Source: Epiperipatus broadwayi (Eukaryota > Onychophora > Udeonychophora > Euonychophora > Peripatidae). Taken from it: a stretch of 64,000 nt of DNA. The notes below the pieces were generated by a model. It was not told where the DNA came from. It did no database searches and was given only the letters and a program-made list of their open reading frames with translations. Below, one piece after another: positions 11,181 to 20,674 of the stretch (position 1 is the stretch's first letter; the number at the start of each line of letters is the position of its first letter). The stretch lies in the NCBI GenBank assembly GCA_028023455.1, contig JAQFVV010012395.1, positions 7,755,998 to 7,819,997 on the forward strand, given 5' to 3'. Made by a program: the position numbers and the translations under genes.

Positions 11181-13670
11181 TGTGCCAGGCGTTATCAAAT
11201 GGCCTTGCACAAAGTCTGTATTAAGCACAACAAATATAAAAATGTGCTAGATTAATAATGGAGGTTTGGTCTGAGCAGTAGAATACCCACACACACAAAT
11301 TTAAATAAACTCATGTATATTTTTTATGATATGTCATTATATGTATTTGCTTTTTTTTTTATTTTCCAACATACTTGTATATTTTTTTTAATTACTTGTC
11401 TAAAGATTGTAATTTTATTCCATAAGCAAGTAATGTTAATTGCTTTTGCAAAAATCTGATCAAAAACAAAAGGTTTGATAACGCTATAATTAAACTGTTA
11501 TCTCTTTAAAAAAAATTCTTTTGAATTGATTTTGTAAGCAAGTGGTCTGGGTTATTCAAGATGGATGTCAAACTTAAAATGTAGAATTTAATCGGAAAAA
11601 TATAAAGGAATGTTTGCAATCTAAGTGATAAGCTGAATCAAAAGGATTGGCTGATTCATTCTTCTCAGAGGGATATCTGAATTGGTTCTTATTAGTGGGA
11701 TTGATAGTGCTGTGGCATTTATTCTTTCTTTGGCAGCCATTCTGGGCAAGTCATTCTTTTTTGTGGCTCCAGAATTCTCCAAGCAACCAGCTACTTAGAG
11801 ATTCATTTATGAATAGGACTATTAGTGACATTCTTAAGAACAAATCCATTATAAAGTTCTTTTAAGAACTCTTGTCTTTGTGGATTCGAGTAACCCTTGG
11901 AGACAGCTTATGAAAATTTATTAATAATCCTAATTATTATTAGATATATAAAAAAGAAGATATGAAGCAATATACTAGAGATTCCAGAAAAATGACCATG
12001 GGGTAGACAACTAGCCGGTGCACTGCCCTTTCTCTGTCCCAAGCCGCCAAGATGTGTCCACGTCAATTCCAGCCGCCATGATGATGACAAATGCCTCCTT
12101 GCTAAATGGATGAAATCTTCACCACACAGCCAGTTAACTTGAAGCTCACTCAAGAGCCCAGAGAAGAAGAATGAAGATACAGATATAAGTTTATTTTAAG
12201 ATATTTATTAATATTGAAATAATTAACTTTGATATTTCCGATTAGATATATTATTTTTTTGTTATTATTATTAATCATTTAAAAAAGAGAGTCTCTCACA
12301 TATGTATATTGTGGTTATTACAGGCATAAATGATAAAGCTTTTACTTAAATATTCATTTTCCTCTTGTTGTTACTCCTGGAAATCATCATGTATGGATAT
12401 ACATGTATGTATATACATACACACACTTATAATATTCGGTAAATACGATATCTCATGCTGAATATCTAAAAATGTATTTAAACGTATATCCTTTTTAAGT
12501 TTTTTTTTTTTTTTGTTACTGCTGCATCTTATGATGCGTGCAAGAAGGGATTGATCTATTATAGATTCCCTGTAAGCAAGTACTCTAATAACTTTATATT
12601 TAAAGTAATAGTAAGTGTATAATTGTGATGCACGTATATACATGTACAGGAATTTATCTATAGCAAGAGGGAAATAGATACAGTATCTTATGGTGAGTAC
12701 GATATAGTATCTGAGCCAATGCAACCTTGTTGACTTGTTGAAAAGTATGAAATTAGTGAAATATCTCATATTGCAAATATACGTATGCATAGTTGTCTTT
12801 TTTTTTTATTATTTGCTATCAATAAAAAGGTTTTAAAGTTATCATTAAAAGCGTATGCCTGTATGACCGAAAATTTCATATCTATATATCAAATCACACA
12901 AAGTAAAATTTATTTCTATTGGGTAAAAAGAGCTCAGACCACTTCCATTACTTATAAACATTGTAAATAGCTTTAGGGATTTATTATTTTTCTTATTTAA
13001 AATTGTATTTTATCTATTTCAACGCCTCGAATATATATGGTTTGGGATAATTAATTATTTAGTATTTTGTTATTATATCATCATTAGTATGAAATGGTGG
13101 TGGGTATTTGGGATTAAATAAATATTTAATCATAATATTAAACTTGTTTTGTTTTCATATTATTATTTATATTGATCAAAATGTATTCTTTCCTTATCAA
13201 CCACATACCGGTAATGTCATTTAACTTACCCATTTGAAGACCCTAGATTGTAGAGTGACTGAGCTAGCCACAAAGGGATATCACTCTACCGGGGTGTTAA
13301 ATCTTATTCTTATGCTCAGCTGAACATATGGTATTGCACATCCTTATAGGAGGGTCAAAATTCATTTTTTTGATTCTTTTCTAGAAGTGGTGCGCAAAAG
13401 TCTATTTTGTAAATAGATTTTTCAAAGGTGTGTACTTGCCATTGTTCTAAATATTCGAGCATTCAAATAAGATATCAACTAAAGGGTGTTTTTAACTGGA
13501 CGAGTCCTGTCAATCCACTCTTTCTATCAATTTAGCTGGAAGTACCAATATACATGAGTACAGACAATCGGAATAGATTGATATCCATTTCTTTACCTGT
13601 TGAATCTTGGTCACTTCATGCTCAGTGCAAGATTGGGAAAAGAGTTCCGCAGGGAGTATGGACTGGTACA
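11181..13670 (+). repeat. 3' LTR of the large retroelement
   Basis: This aligns with the 5' LTR throughout. It opens TGTGCCAGGC and closes ACTGGTACA directly against an (AT)n run. The ends TGTGCCAG and CTGGTACA are short imperfect inverted repeats, as is usual for LTRs. Confidence 0.8.
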
Positions 13671-13699
13671 ATATATATATATATAGATATATCACAAAG

Positions 13700-14690
13700 A
13701 AATCAAGTCACATGACTAATTTATCAAGCTTGTATTACAAATGTTATATAATGAGCTTGAAAATGACTTCATCAGTGAGGTGCTAGGATATTCAAGTATC
13801 AGATTTAAAATACCAGGCCAATCCCAGCACTTTATCTAATGGATAACTATTAAATAAAAAATCTGAAAATTTCAGACATCATATGTCTTCAAATCCAGCT
13901 ATCTAACTTAAATAGCCATCTGGAACTGAACCAAGTTCAGATACACCATATATTAATAGCTTTAGTGATATAAAATCGCCAAAGCCTTAATAGCAAAAAT
14001 AAAATTACAAAGAAGTCAAGTCATATATCATATGACCTAATTTAACAAGCTTGGCAATTTTATATTGCTAAAGCTATTAACATATGGTATATCTGAACTT
14101 GGTTCAGTCCCATATGGCTATTTAAGCTGGATAGCTGGATTGAAAGACATAAGGATGTCTGAAAATTTCACATTTTCTATTTAATAGTTATTCATTAGAT
14201 AAAGTGCTTGGCTTGGCCTGGTATTTTAAATCTAATGCTTGAATATCATAGCACCTCACTGAGGAAGTCAGTAGCAGAAACCGGTCTGAAGTTGAGGATA
14301 TTCTGAAAAGCTTGTTAAGAACTATTTGCAGGCTCATTATGTAACATTTGTAATAAAAGCTTGTTAAATTAGGCCATGTGGCATAACACTTGATTTCTTT
14401 GTAATTTTATTTTTGCTATTAAGACTTTAGCAATTTTATATTGCTAAAGCTAATAATATATGGTTTATCTGAGTTGGCTCAGTCCCATATAGCTATTTGA
14501 GTTAGATAGCTAGATTGGAAGACATATGGATGTCTTAAAAATTTCAGATTTTCCATTTGATAAAATGCTGGGCTTGGCCTGGTATTTTAAATCTAATGCT
14601 TGAATATCCTAGCATCTCACTGAGGTAGCCAGTAGCAATTCTAAAAAGCTTGTTAAGAGATATTTGCAAGCTCATTACTGCTTCATTTTG
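13700..14690. repeat. 361-bp repeat units in (-)(+)(+) order
   Basis: A minus-oriented unit (about 13700-14046) is followed by a plus unit (about 14048-14400) and a second, shortened plus unit (about 14400-14690). The shared CTGAGG site recurs at 14259 and 14620, giving a 361-bp period. The inverted junction lies near 14047. The best plus unit carries a hammerhead-like core at 14253-14292; in the others the core is broken or deleted. Short tandem units of this size with hammerheads resemble animal retrozymes, but mobility is inference. Confidence 0.65.
14253..14292 (+). ncRNA. Hammerhead-like core in 361-bp repeat
   Basis: CTGAGGA (14259-14265; position 7 of the box is variable in hammerheads) is followed by a weak stem II. 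GAAA (14277-14280) and then the palindrome ACCGGT with C at H17 (14286) complete the core. Flanking stem I pairs CACCTCA with TGAAGT imperfectly. The 10.1/11.1 pair is A-A and stem II is only about 2 pairs, so activity is doubtful. Confidence 0.33.
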
Positions 14691-15500
14691 ATAAATACTC
14701 TTTAGGATATGGAAATGGCTTCAGTCTATACCTTAATGATCCAATACTTTAATCACTGTAGAATTATTTACTAAATTAAATGCTTTTTCCAAAATCTACA
14801 AATCTAAAGCATGATGGCAACTCATATTCATCTATCTTTAAAGTTTATAACTTTTCTCACTAATTGCATGTGATCTACAGCTTTAAAACTGCTTTTAAAT
14901 TCAGCTTGTTATATTCATTAGTTAAAACCCAACTTCCTCCTTAGAAGTAATAAAAGATTGGTACATCTGTAATTTCTAATATTTTCTTTAAAACGTTTCT
15001 TAAATAGAAATAATGCTACTCCATTCTTCTAATCATCTGCAACATCTTTAATATTTAGACATTTAGCATATAACTTTGCCAATAATTTTTCTATTTCTTC
15101 ACCTGCTTTTTGTAAGATATCATTTATAATTCCACCATTTTCTAGAGCTTTTCTCTTCTTCATAGATTTAATTGCATATCTCATTTATTTATAATGCTGG
15201 GCAACTCAGTTGATATATTAACAGTAGAGTATAATTTGTTTTCTCGTTCTCTATTATTATATAACCCTTTATAGAACTCTTGCACACATTTGATGTTATT
15301 AACCCTTTTGGTTCCAATTTTTCTTCTTGTTATTGATGTTGTTTTTTACTTTTGCAACTTTTATTCTCTTTTACAGCTTTATTTGCCCATTTACTATTAT
15401 ATATATGTTATTACTCTTTTGTAGCACTTTACAAAACTCTAGATATTCAATTGTAATAGATTATTTATATATTTTTTCATATTCCTTCTTTTTACATCTA
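14690..15500 (-). pseudogene. Decayed LINE reverse transcriptase fragment A
   Basis: Read on the minus strand with several frame changes and stops, this stretch follows the N-terminal half of a LINE reverse transcriptase. It starts with a basic linker, then an AIKSMKKRKA...GGIINDILQKAGEE segment (the usual KAPGPDGI region). A KNGVALFLFKK...NYR segment follows (normally WK...PIYKKGD..NYR), then a QAEFKSSFKAVDHMQLV segment (normally QAGFR.GRST.DHI). The catalytic FADD region is missing, and the fragment ends near the 361-bp repeat block. It is a separate, older element from the LINE at 15650-16215, which lies on the same strand. The clade is unresolved. Confidence 0.55.
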
Positions 15501-15649
15501 TACATATGTTAATCCCTACTTTTGTAAGAGAGAAAAAAATAATATTATTAAGTGATATTACATGCTATTGAATAAGAGTGTCATAATATATATGTGTAAA
15601 TAAAATTAAACAGCATCAGTAATATGATAAATATGCAAAGATGAACACC
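15501..15649. other. Spacer between two LINE fragments
   Basis: AT-rich; no feature was recognised. It may include decayed LINE sequence. Confidence 0.3.
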
Positions 15650-16215
15650 CATTTTAAATGCTGATGTGATGTGATGCACTGTGACTTCTCCTTATACGAA
15701 GTCAGGAATCTTTCAGCAACTATGCCCAGAGAAACCTGTTAGCCACTTTGACTTCCCTTTCCATTCTCCACCCCAAGTTTTCCTATATTCTTCTCTATCC
15801 TGCTCTATCCCATTTCCACAACATAATCTTTGTCAACTCCATGGCTTTTATATCTAAAACCCCATTATCTTTTCCCAAACCCAGTATAAAAACCAATAAG
15901 CCACTTTCTGTATAATTACTTTGTTCATATTTACTCTTCCACAGCTTCATTATTTGTACCCTTTTTGCTTTCAGACATTTATGTTCAATTAACAGCTGCC
16001 TAATATTTTCTATGCCTTCCTTACACAACTTGCAGACTAAATCACCCATATTTTTGCATTTATGTGTATATTCCTTTGTTGCTAAAGATCCTGTTCGAGT
16101 CTTAAACAGTAAACTACATTCCATGCTATTATCATAAATTAACTCGCACCCGAATATTCTGTTTACTTCTATAAATACTTAAACTCTTTTTATTCTCCAT
16201 GCTAGCTGCATCATG
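15650..16215 (-). pseudogene. 5'-truncated LINE, C-terminal end of ORF2
   Basis: The minus strand from about 16215 to 15795 encodes the tail of a LINE ORF2. An LLFKTRTGSLATKEYTH segment leads into a CKLC...H...C cysteine-histidine motif of the kind found at the end of many LINE proteins. The tail of the LINE at 62500-64000 matches this copy at the nucleotide level from about 16210 downstream, so both belong to one family. In-frame stops precede the intact 109-codon part, so it is dead. The segment from about 15794 to 15650 is probably 3' untranslated sequence. The copy is 5'-truncated near 16215, as is common for LINE insertions. Confidence 0.7.
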
Positions 16216-16739
16216 ATTTTAAATGCAATGCCCTCTATAGTCAAAATTATGATGCAATGAATGAAAATGAAATTTCTTTCATTTTTAAGTTTTTATTACT
16301 TATGCTGATTAATTTGCCTTATTCAAAAGATTATTTACTGTTTATTTACAAAACTATTAATATTGATTACCAATTATCTCTGTCTTTAGAAATTAGTTTA
16401 TAAGCTGATGATTGCTAGTGCTTTGATTTATTTAAGACATTCTTAAGAAACTTAAAAATAAATTAAATTGATTTCACTTTTATTTGCTTTAATACAATTC
16501 TGACACGAGAGGGTATTATATATGACAGTGCATTTAGAGTAGGCGTTTATATCTGGAACTAAATATAATTTAAATTTTCACATTGCTATATATATAATAC
16601 TTTTGCGTATGTTTGACGAAATGGTATACTTTTTTTTTCAGTCACATAATAAAGCTGAAAGAGAGAAAAAAAGATTCTACTTCATCAAGCATACGTACGT
16701 AAAAAAATTATACATATAAATATAAAATGTCAAATCAGC
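16216..16739. other. AT-rich noncoding stretch
   Basis: No coding or repeat signal was recognised. Confidence 0.4.
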
Positions 16740-16902
16740 CCCGCCCAACATTGTTTTTTCAGCAAAGCTACTTTGCGAATAAAGATGAAAGTCTGAATTT
16801 CAAATAGCATGACTAAGAAGTAACTTCTTGGTCGTGCTGTTTAAAATTCAGACTTTATTCACAATGTAGCATTGCTGAAGAAACATAACATTTGGGGAAT
16901 GG
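16740..16902. repeat. Long near-perfect hairpin, MITE-like
   Basis: The left arm (about 16740-16820) and right arm (about 16822-16902) are reverse complements over roughly 75 bases with few mismatches. The centre is near 16821, with almost no loop. RNA read through here would form one long stem. A miniature foldback element is likelier than a microRNA precursor, because the duplex is too long and lacks a loop. Confidence 0.6.
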
Positions 16903-18427
16903 TGAGGGTGTTTTGGCATTAATTTTCAGTTAGCAATACGCATTGGGTCTATTTCATATATGTATATGTAAATAATAGAAATGCATAATTCGATATGTAA
17001 GTAAATTAAATGGAAGTAACCGCTTACTAAGCAACACTCATATGTCAATAAATGTTAATAAAGAATAGTGCCTCTATCTATTTCTTAAATTTTGATGTAT
17101 TAAACAAACATTCATATTATTGGAAATAGAATGCGATATTTATATGTTAGACCAAATTTTAAATACGGTTTAAATCATTTTGAAATAATATCTATATGTC
17201 AATTCATTAGATATTTTAAAACATAAAAATAACTGTGATGTAGAGATGATTTACAGGTATTCTGGGATAAATATCTCTGGAAAATACATACACATTTTCA
17301 TAACTAATAACACTAAACCCTAAAACTAAAACTGAAGCTGAAAATATAAATTCAATAACATTATAAAAATTTTATAAGGAATGTCAAGACTAACAAATCA
17401 ATCGTAACACTAAAATACAAAATGAAATTAATTTTTAACTAAGAAATTCTAATTTTATAATAAAGTTTAACTCAGTAGAATTTGATTTAGCAGATCTTAG
17501 CTGTATCGAATTGATTTTTAAACTGAACCAATCCTCATTTCAAAAGATGTTGCAAAATTATCAGTTTGTATGCTAATATTTCCAACAATGTAAATAAATG
17601 TTCACGACATCAAAAATTATGAAATAGGTGATCAGTTATTATTTATTAATATTTTTGATGTATGAATATTGCTTATTCATGGCAAATAGAATGTAGTTAT
17701 TTCTATTTAATTTACTTATATATTGTGATAAAATAACAGTAATGATTCATCATCATCATCATGAGTAATGTATGATATATTTCTAGGTTTAGATACAAAG
17801 ATTTTTAAATTATAGAGAATTAAAATCAGATTTAAAATGATAAACTGTATATACATTGTGTGGCAGGTGCTTTTTGGATCCACACTATTGTAATAGAGGT
17901 TAGTCACAAAGTATGTTTGATTATATAAAGAAATAAAACAAAGAAAAAAGAAGCACATTCAAGTTTCTATGAATTTTGTATGTAAAATGACTAACATGTA
18001 ATAAAAGAGGTTCAGAATGTTTGTGCCATTATCTAAAAGTTGTGACAAATTTCACTGGGCTTAGGTTAATGTCTCATTTTAAATAATGAATAGATTTGTT
18101 AATCTGTAAAAGAGTAGAACATGTATTGTTAATATTGTCTTTTTGGATTGTTAATGTAATAAGACTGAGTTCAAATTCCAAGAGCTATAAAAGATCAATC
18201 AATCTTTAATTATTATCAGAGACTGAAAAGTCTATGTTGTTTGGTATATTTTATTAATGAGACATATAACACCAGAAATACTTCAAATTTTATATATATA
18301 TATACTTTTAGATCAAACGGATATAATTTTGTAATTTCCTTTTTGTATGTTGATTAAAAAAAGGAAAATGATTATGATTTAGAAAAATAAGAATGAAAAA
18401 AATATCTTTAATCAAGAAATAAGATAC
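16903..18427. other. AT-rich noncoding stretch
   Basis: No gene, tRNA-like fold or clear repeat was seen. A short ATC trinucleotide run lies near 17748-17760 and a (TA)n run near 18290-18305. Confidence 0.4.
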
Positions 18428-19594
18428 TTATAACCTAATCGGGCTTGGCTACTTGATGGTGTTCTGGCTCGCCAAAACACCTAACAAATGCCGTTTACAA
18501 GGCCTTCATTATGGCTATAGAAAACATCTAATGTTTGTCTTAGCCATTAGAAGGTCGTTGATGATGATGTAACGCAGAAATAATATGGCCTATTTCTGGT
18601 TCGCGACAGTTATTGTGAATCCACACACTTATCTTTCGTGTACAGTTTGATATATATGTGTGTATATTTTTATTAGTCAAATTTTTACAATATACGTTAT
18701 ACAATCTTTGTATTTGTAATGAATTTAAGAAACCTGACTTTATAGTAATTTTCCAAATGGCCACACCCTTATTTAGAGAAGGTGTAATGTGTAAAAGCTT
18801 TCCGAGAGTACCTCAAAGGAATTCGGCTGAGTTCGCATGCAAAATCTCGTTTTCACGTGAAATACCACGTAGTTCATAAAATGTCTGGCGATCATAACTT
18901 TTTCCGCAGTTGCCGAAAACAGAAGCCGAGTATTTCTGCTGTCCAATAAAAATATACACAATTTTTTGTAAATTTCATAGAAAGCACATATTATAAACAT
19001 GTTTGATAAGTAAAGAAGACATTTATATGTGTTTGTTGTTGTTTAAAAAAGTTTGAGTTTCTTTCTTTTGTCCGACTATGGTTATGATATTGATATTTTT
19101 TATTTTAGCATTACAAACAACAGAACACTAATCCTAAAACTAACCCTAAAACTAACCCTAAAACTAATCTTAAACTAACCCTAAAACTAACCCTAAACTA
19201 ACCCTAAAACTAACCCTAAAACTAACCCTAAAACTAACCCTAACCCTACACAGTTGTTTTGTTATGTAGAAAGCAATAATTAAGGGAAAGACATCGCTAA
19301 ATAGACATCGCAAAAAAAGTTCTAAAAACAGCGATTTAAAAAATAAAAAAAAGCTTGTCGTTTACTAAATCCAAAATTAAAATTAAACAACTTTTTAAAT
19401 AAAAAAGAGTTATATAAATTAAAGTTAAACAACTTTTTAAATTAAAAAAAGTTATAGCAATCAATAAATTAATAACAAAAAAAAACAAACAAACAGCGGT
19501 TCGATTTAAAAATAACGTGGCCCCGAACATTGTATTGTATTGTTTTTGACTGCCAACAATGCCATCAAGTGGCCAAGCCCAATTATGTTATAAT
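18428..19594. mobile_element. 1.17-kb terminal-inverted-repeat element
   Basis: The left end (about 18429-18465) has a GGGCTTGGCTACTTGATGG core. The right end (about 19560-19593) carries its near reverse complement. The ends match over about 30 bases with few differences. The interior has a GC- and CpG-richer patch (about 18775-18930) and a telomere-like array. I see no transposase, so it is non-autonomous. A target duplication could not be separated from the AT-rich ends. Confidence 0.5.
19127..19249 (+). repeat. Telomere-like 12-mer array
   Basis: About ten units of CCCTAAAACTAA and shorter variants end in two plain CCCTAA units. The motif is a spaced variant of the metazoan telomere repeat (TTAGGG on the other strand). 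It lies inside the inverted-repeat element, not at a chromosome end. Confidence 0.8.
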
Positions 19595-20017
19595 TACCGA
19601 AATTTTTTTTAAGTGTAATTACAATTTTATTTAAGATAATCGAGATATATAAAAGGGATTATCATGTTATTCATATATAGTAATTTAAATTTTGGTATGC
19701 AATGTAGATCTTAATTAGAGAAGATTATAATATTTTAAATATGATAGTTATAATTTTGTATGCAAAGTTTATTAAGTACGGAGATATTAAATCACTAAAC
19801 ATCACATGATCACCATCATTATGCTTATACATGCTGTTTATACAGGCACAAAACTCTCCACACAGTAGGATCAATCAGTGCAAGCCAGAGTAATGGGTTT
19901 GTGCATAAAATTCCTATCTAGTGCCTACTCATCCAATATCCATAGAGTAGTTTTTATCTTGTGGCTTTCATCAGTGAGGAACCTAAGATGAAGTGCAGCA
20001 CTCTCAGATCTAAGGCT

Positions 20018-20060
20018 CTTCATTGATGAAAGCCATAAGATAGAAACTAGTCTTGGGATA
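20018..20060 (+). ncRNA. Hammerhead-like core, degenerate copy
   Basis: TTGATGA replaces the CTGATGA box. Stem II (AGC with GAT) is weakened. GAAA and the ACTAGT palindrome plus C are kept. This is probably an inactive relic of the family at 20475 and 40694. Confidence 0.28.
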
Positions 20061-20474
20061 TTGAATGATTCAGCACTAGATAAGTATTTTATGCACAGAC
20101 CTTTTTGCATTCATTGACTACTCTGGCTTGCACTGAGTGGTGTTTACTATAGGAACAGTTTTGCCTCTGTGCAAACAGCTTGTGTAAGCATGAAAAATGG
20201 TGATCATGAGATGTTTAGTGGTTTTATACTATCCTTCCCAACATGATTATGATGACTGTGGTTATTAAAGAAGCAAAGACACCAAAAAATATGGCTGCTC
20301 AACTGAGTTCAGATCTATATGACTATAAAAACTAATGAACTTGGATTGAAAACATTGTTGTGTTTTTTTATTTTGGACTCAAAGCTTTATTGTTATCTAA
20401 TAAGATAAAAAAGTGGCTGCTGGAGGGCTGCAATAGATCCTAAAATCTAAGAGCAGTGCTCTGAGATCCAAAGC

Positions 20475-20516
20475 TCCTCACTGATGAAAGCCACAAGCTA
20501 GAAACTAGTCTAGGGA
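20475..20516 (+). ncRNA. Hammerhead-like core in 450-bp repeat
   Basis: CTGATGA (20481-20487) is followed by stem II AGC/GCT around CACAA, then GAAA (20501-20504). The palindrome ACTAGT has C at H17 (20510). Stem I pairs TCCTCA with TAGGGA, with one mismatch and one wobble. In the copy at 40694-40735, stem II is GGC/GCC, a compensatory change that supports a selected fold. The 10.1/11.1 pair is A-A, which is non-canonical. Confidence 0.4.
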
Positions 20517-20660
20517 TATTGAATGAGTAGGCACTAGATAAGAATTTTATGCACAAACATTTCTTCCTGCATTCATTGATGACTCTGGTTTGCACTGAGT
20601 GATGCTACTGTATAGAAAGTATTGTCTCTGGGTAAATATGAAGATGTTAAAGAGGTTTTA

Positions 20661-20674
20661 ATATATATATATAT
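20661..20674. repeat. (AT)7 tract next to an element-like end
   Basis: The run is followed at 20675 by TGTACCAGTCAACATA. That resembles the reverse complement of the sequence ending at 27664, and the LTR ends at 967 and 13670. Confidence 0.6.

Larger units (their letters stand above)
967..13670 (+). mobile_element. 12.7-kb LTR retroelement with giant LTRs and gag only
   Basis: Two direct repeats of about 2.5 kb bound this element. Each starts TGTG and ends in ACTGGTACA, giving canonical TG...CA ends. Both outer flanks are (AT)n, so any target duplication is ATAT or ATATAT and its length is ambiguous. A polypurine tract lies 3 bases before the downstream LTR, and a TGG-starting primer-site candidate lies 7 bases after the upstream LTR. 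The interior carries a broken gag and no recognisable protease, reverse transcriptase or integrase. It resembles TR-GAG or LARD-type non-autonomous elements and would need a partner's pol. A foldback element and an inverted repeat pair are nested between the 5' LTR and gag. LTR divergence is low but clear, with scattered substitutions and small indels. Confidence 0.78.
19790..20640. repeat. 450-bp repeat family, (-)(+)(+) cluster
   Basis: A minus unit (about 19790-20006) mirrors a plus unit (about 20010-20230) around a centre near 20008. A second plus copy follows. The shared hammerhead-like box recurs at about 20024 and 20481, giving a period of about 450 bp. A diverged minus copy of the same unit sits at 40570-40985. 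The order matches the unrelated 361-bp family at 13.7 kb. No protein is encoded. Confidence 0.68.

Noticed and set aside
16740-16902. MicroRNA precursor
   Set aside because: The duplex is longer than animal precursors and has virtually no terminal loop. Foldback-element origin is likelier.
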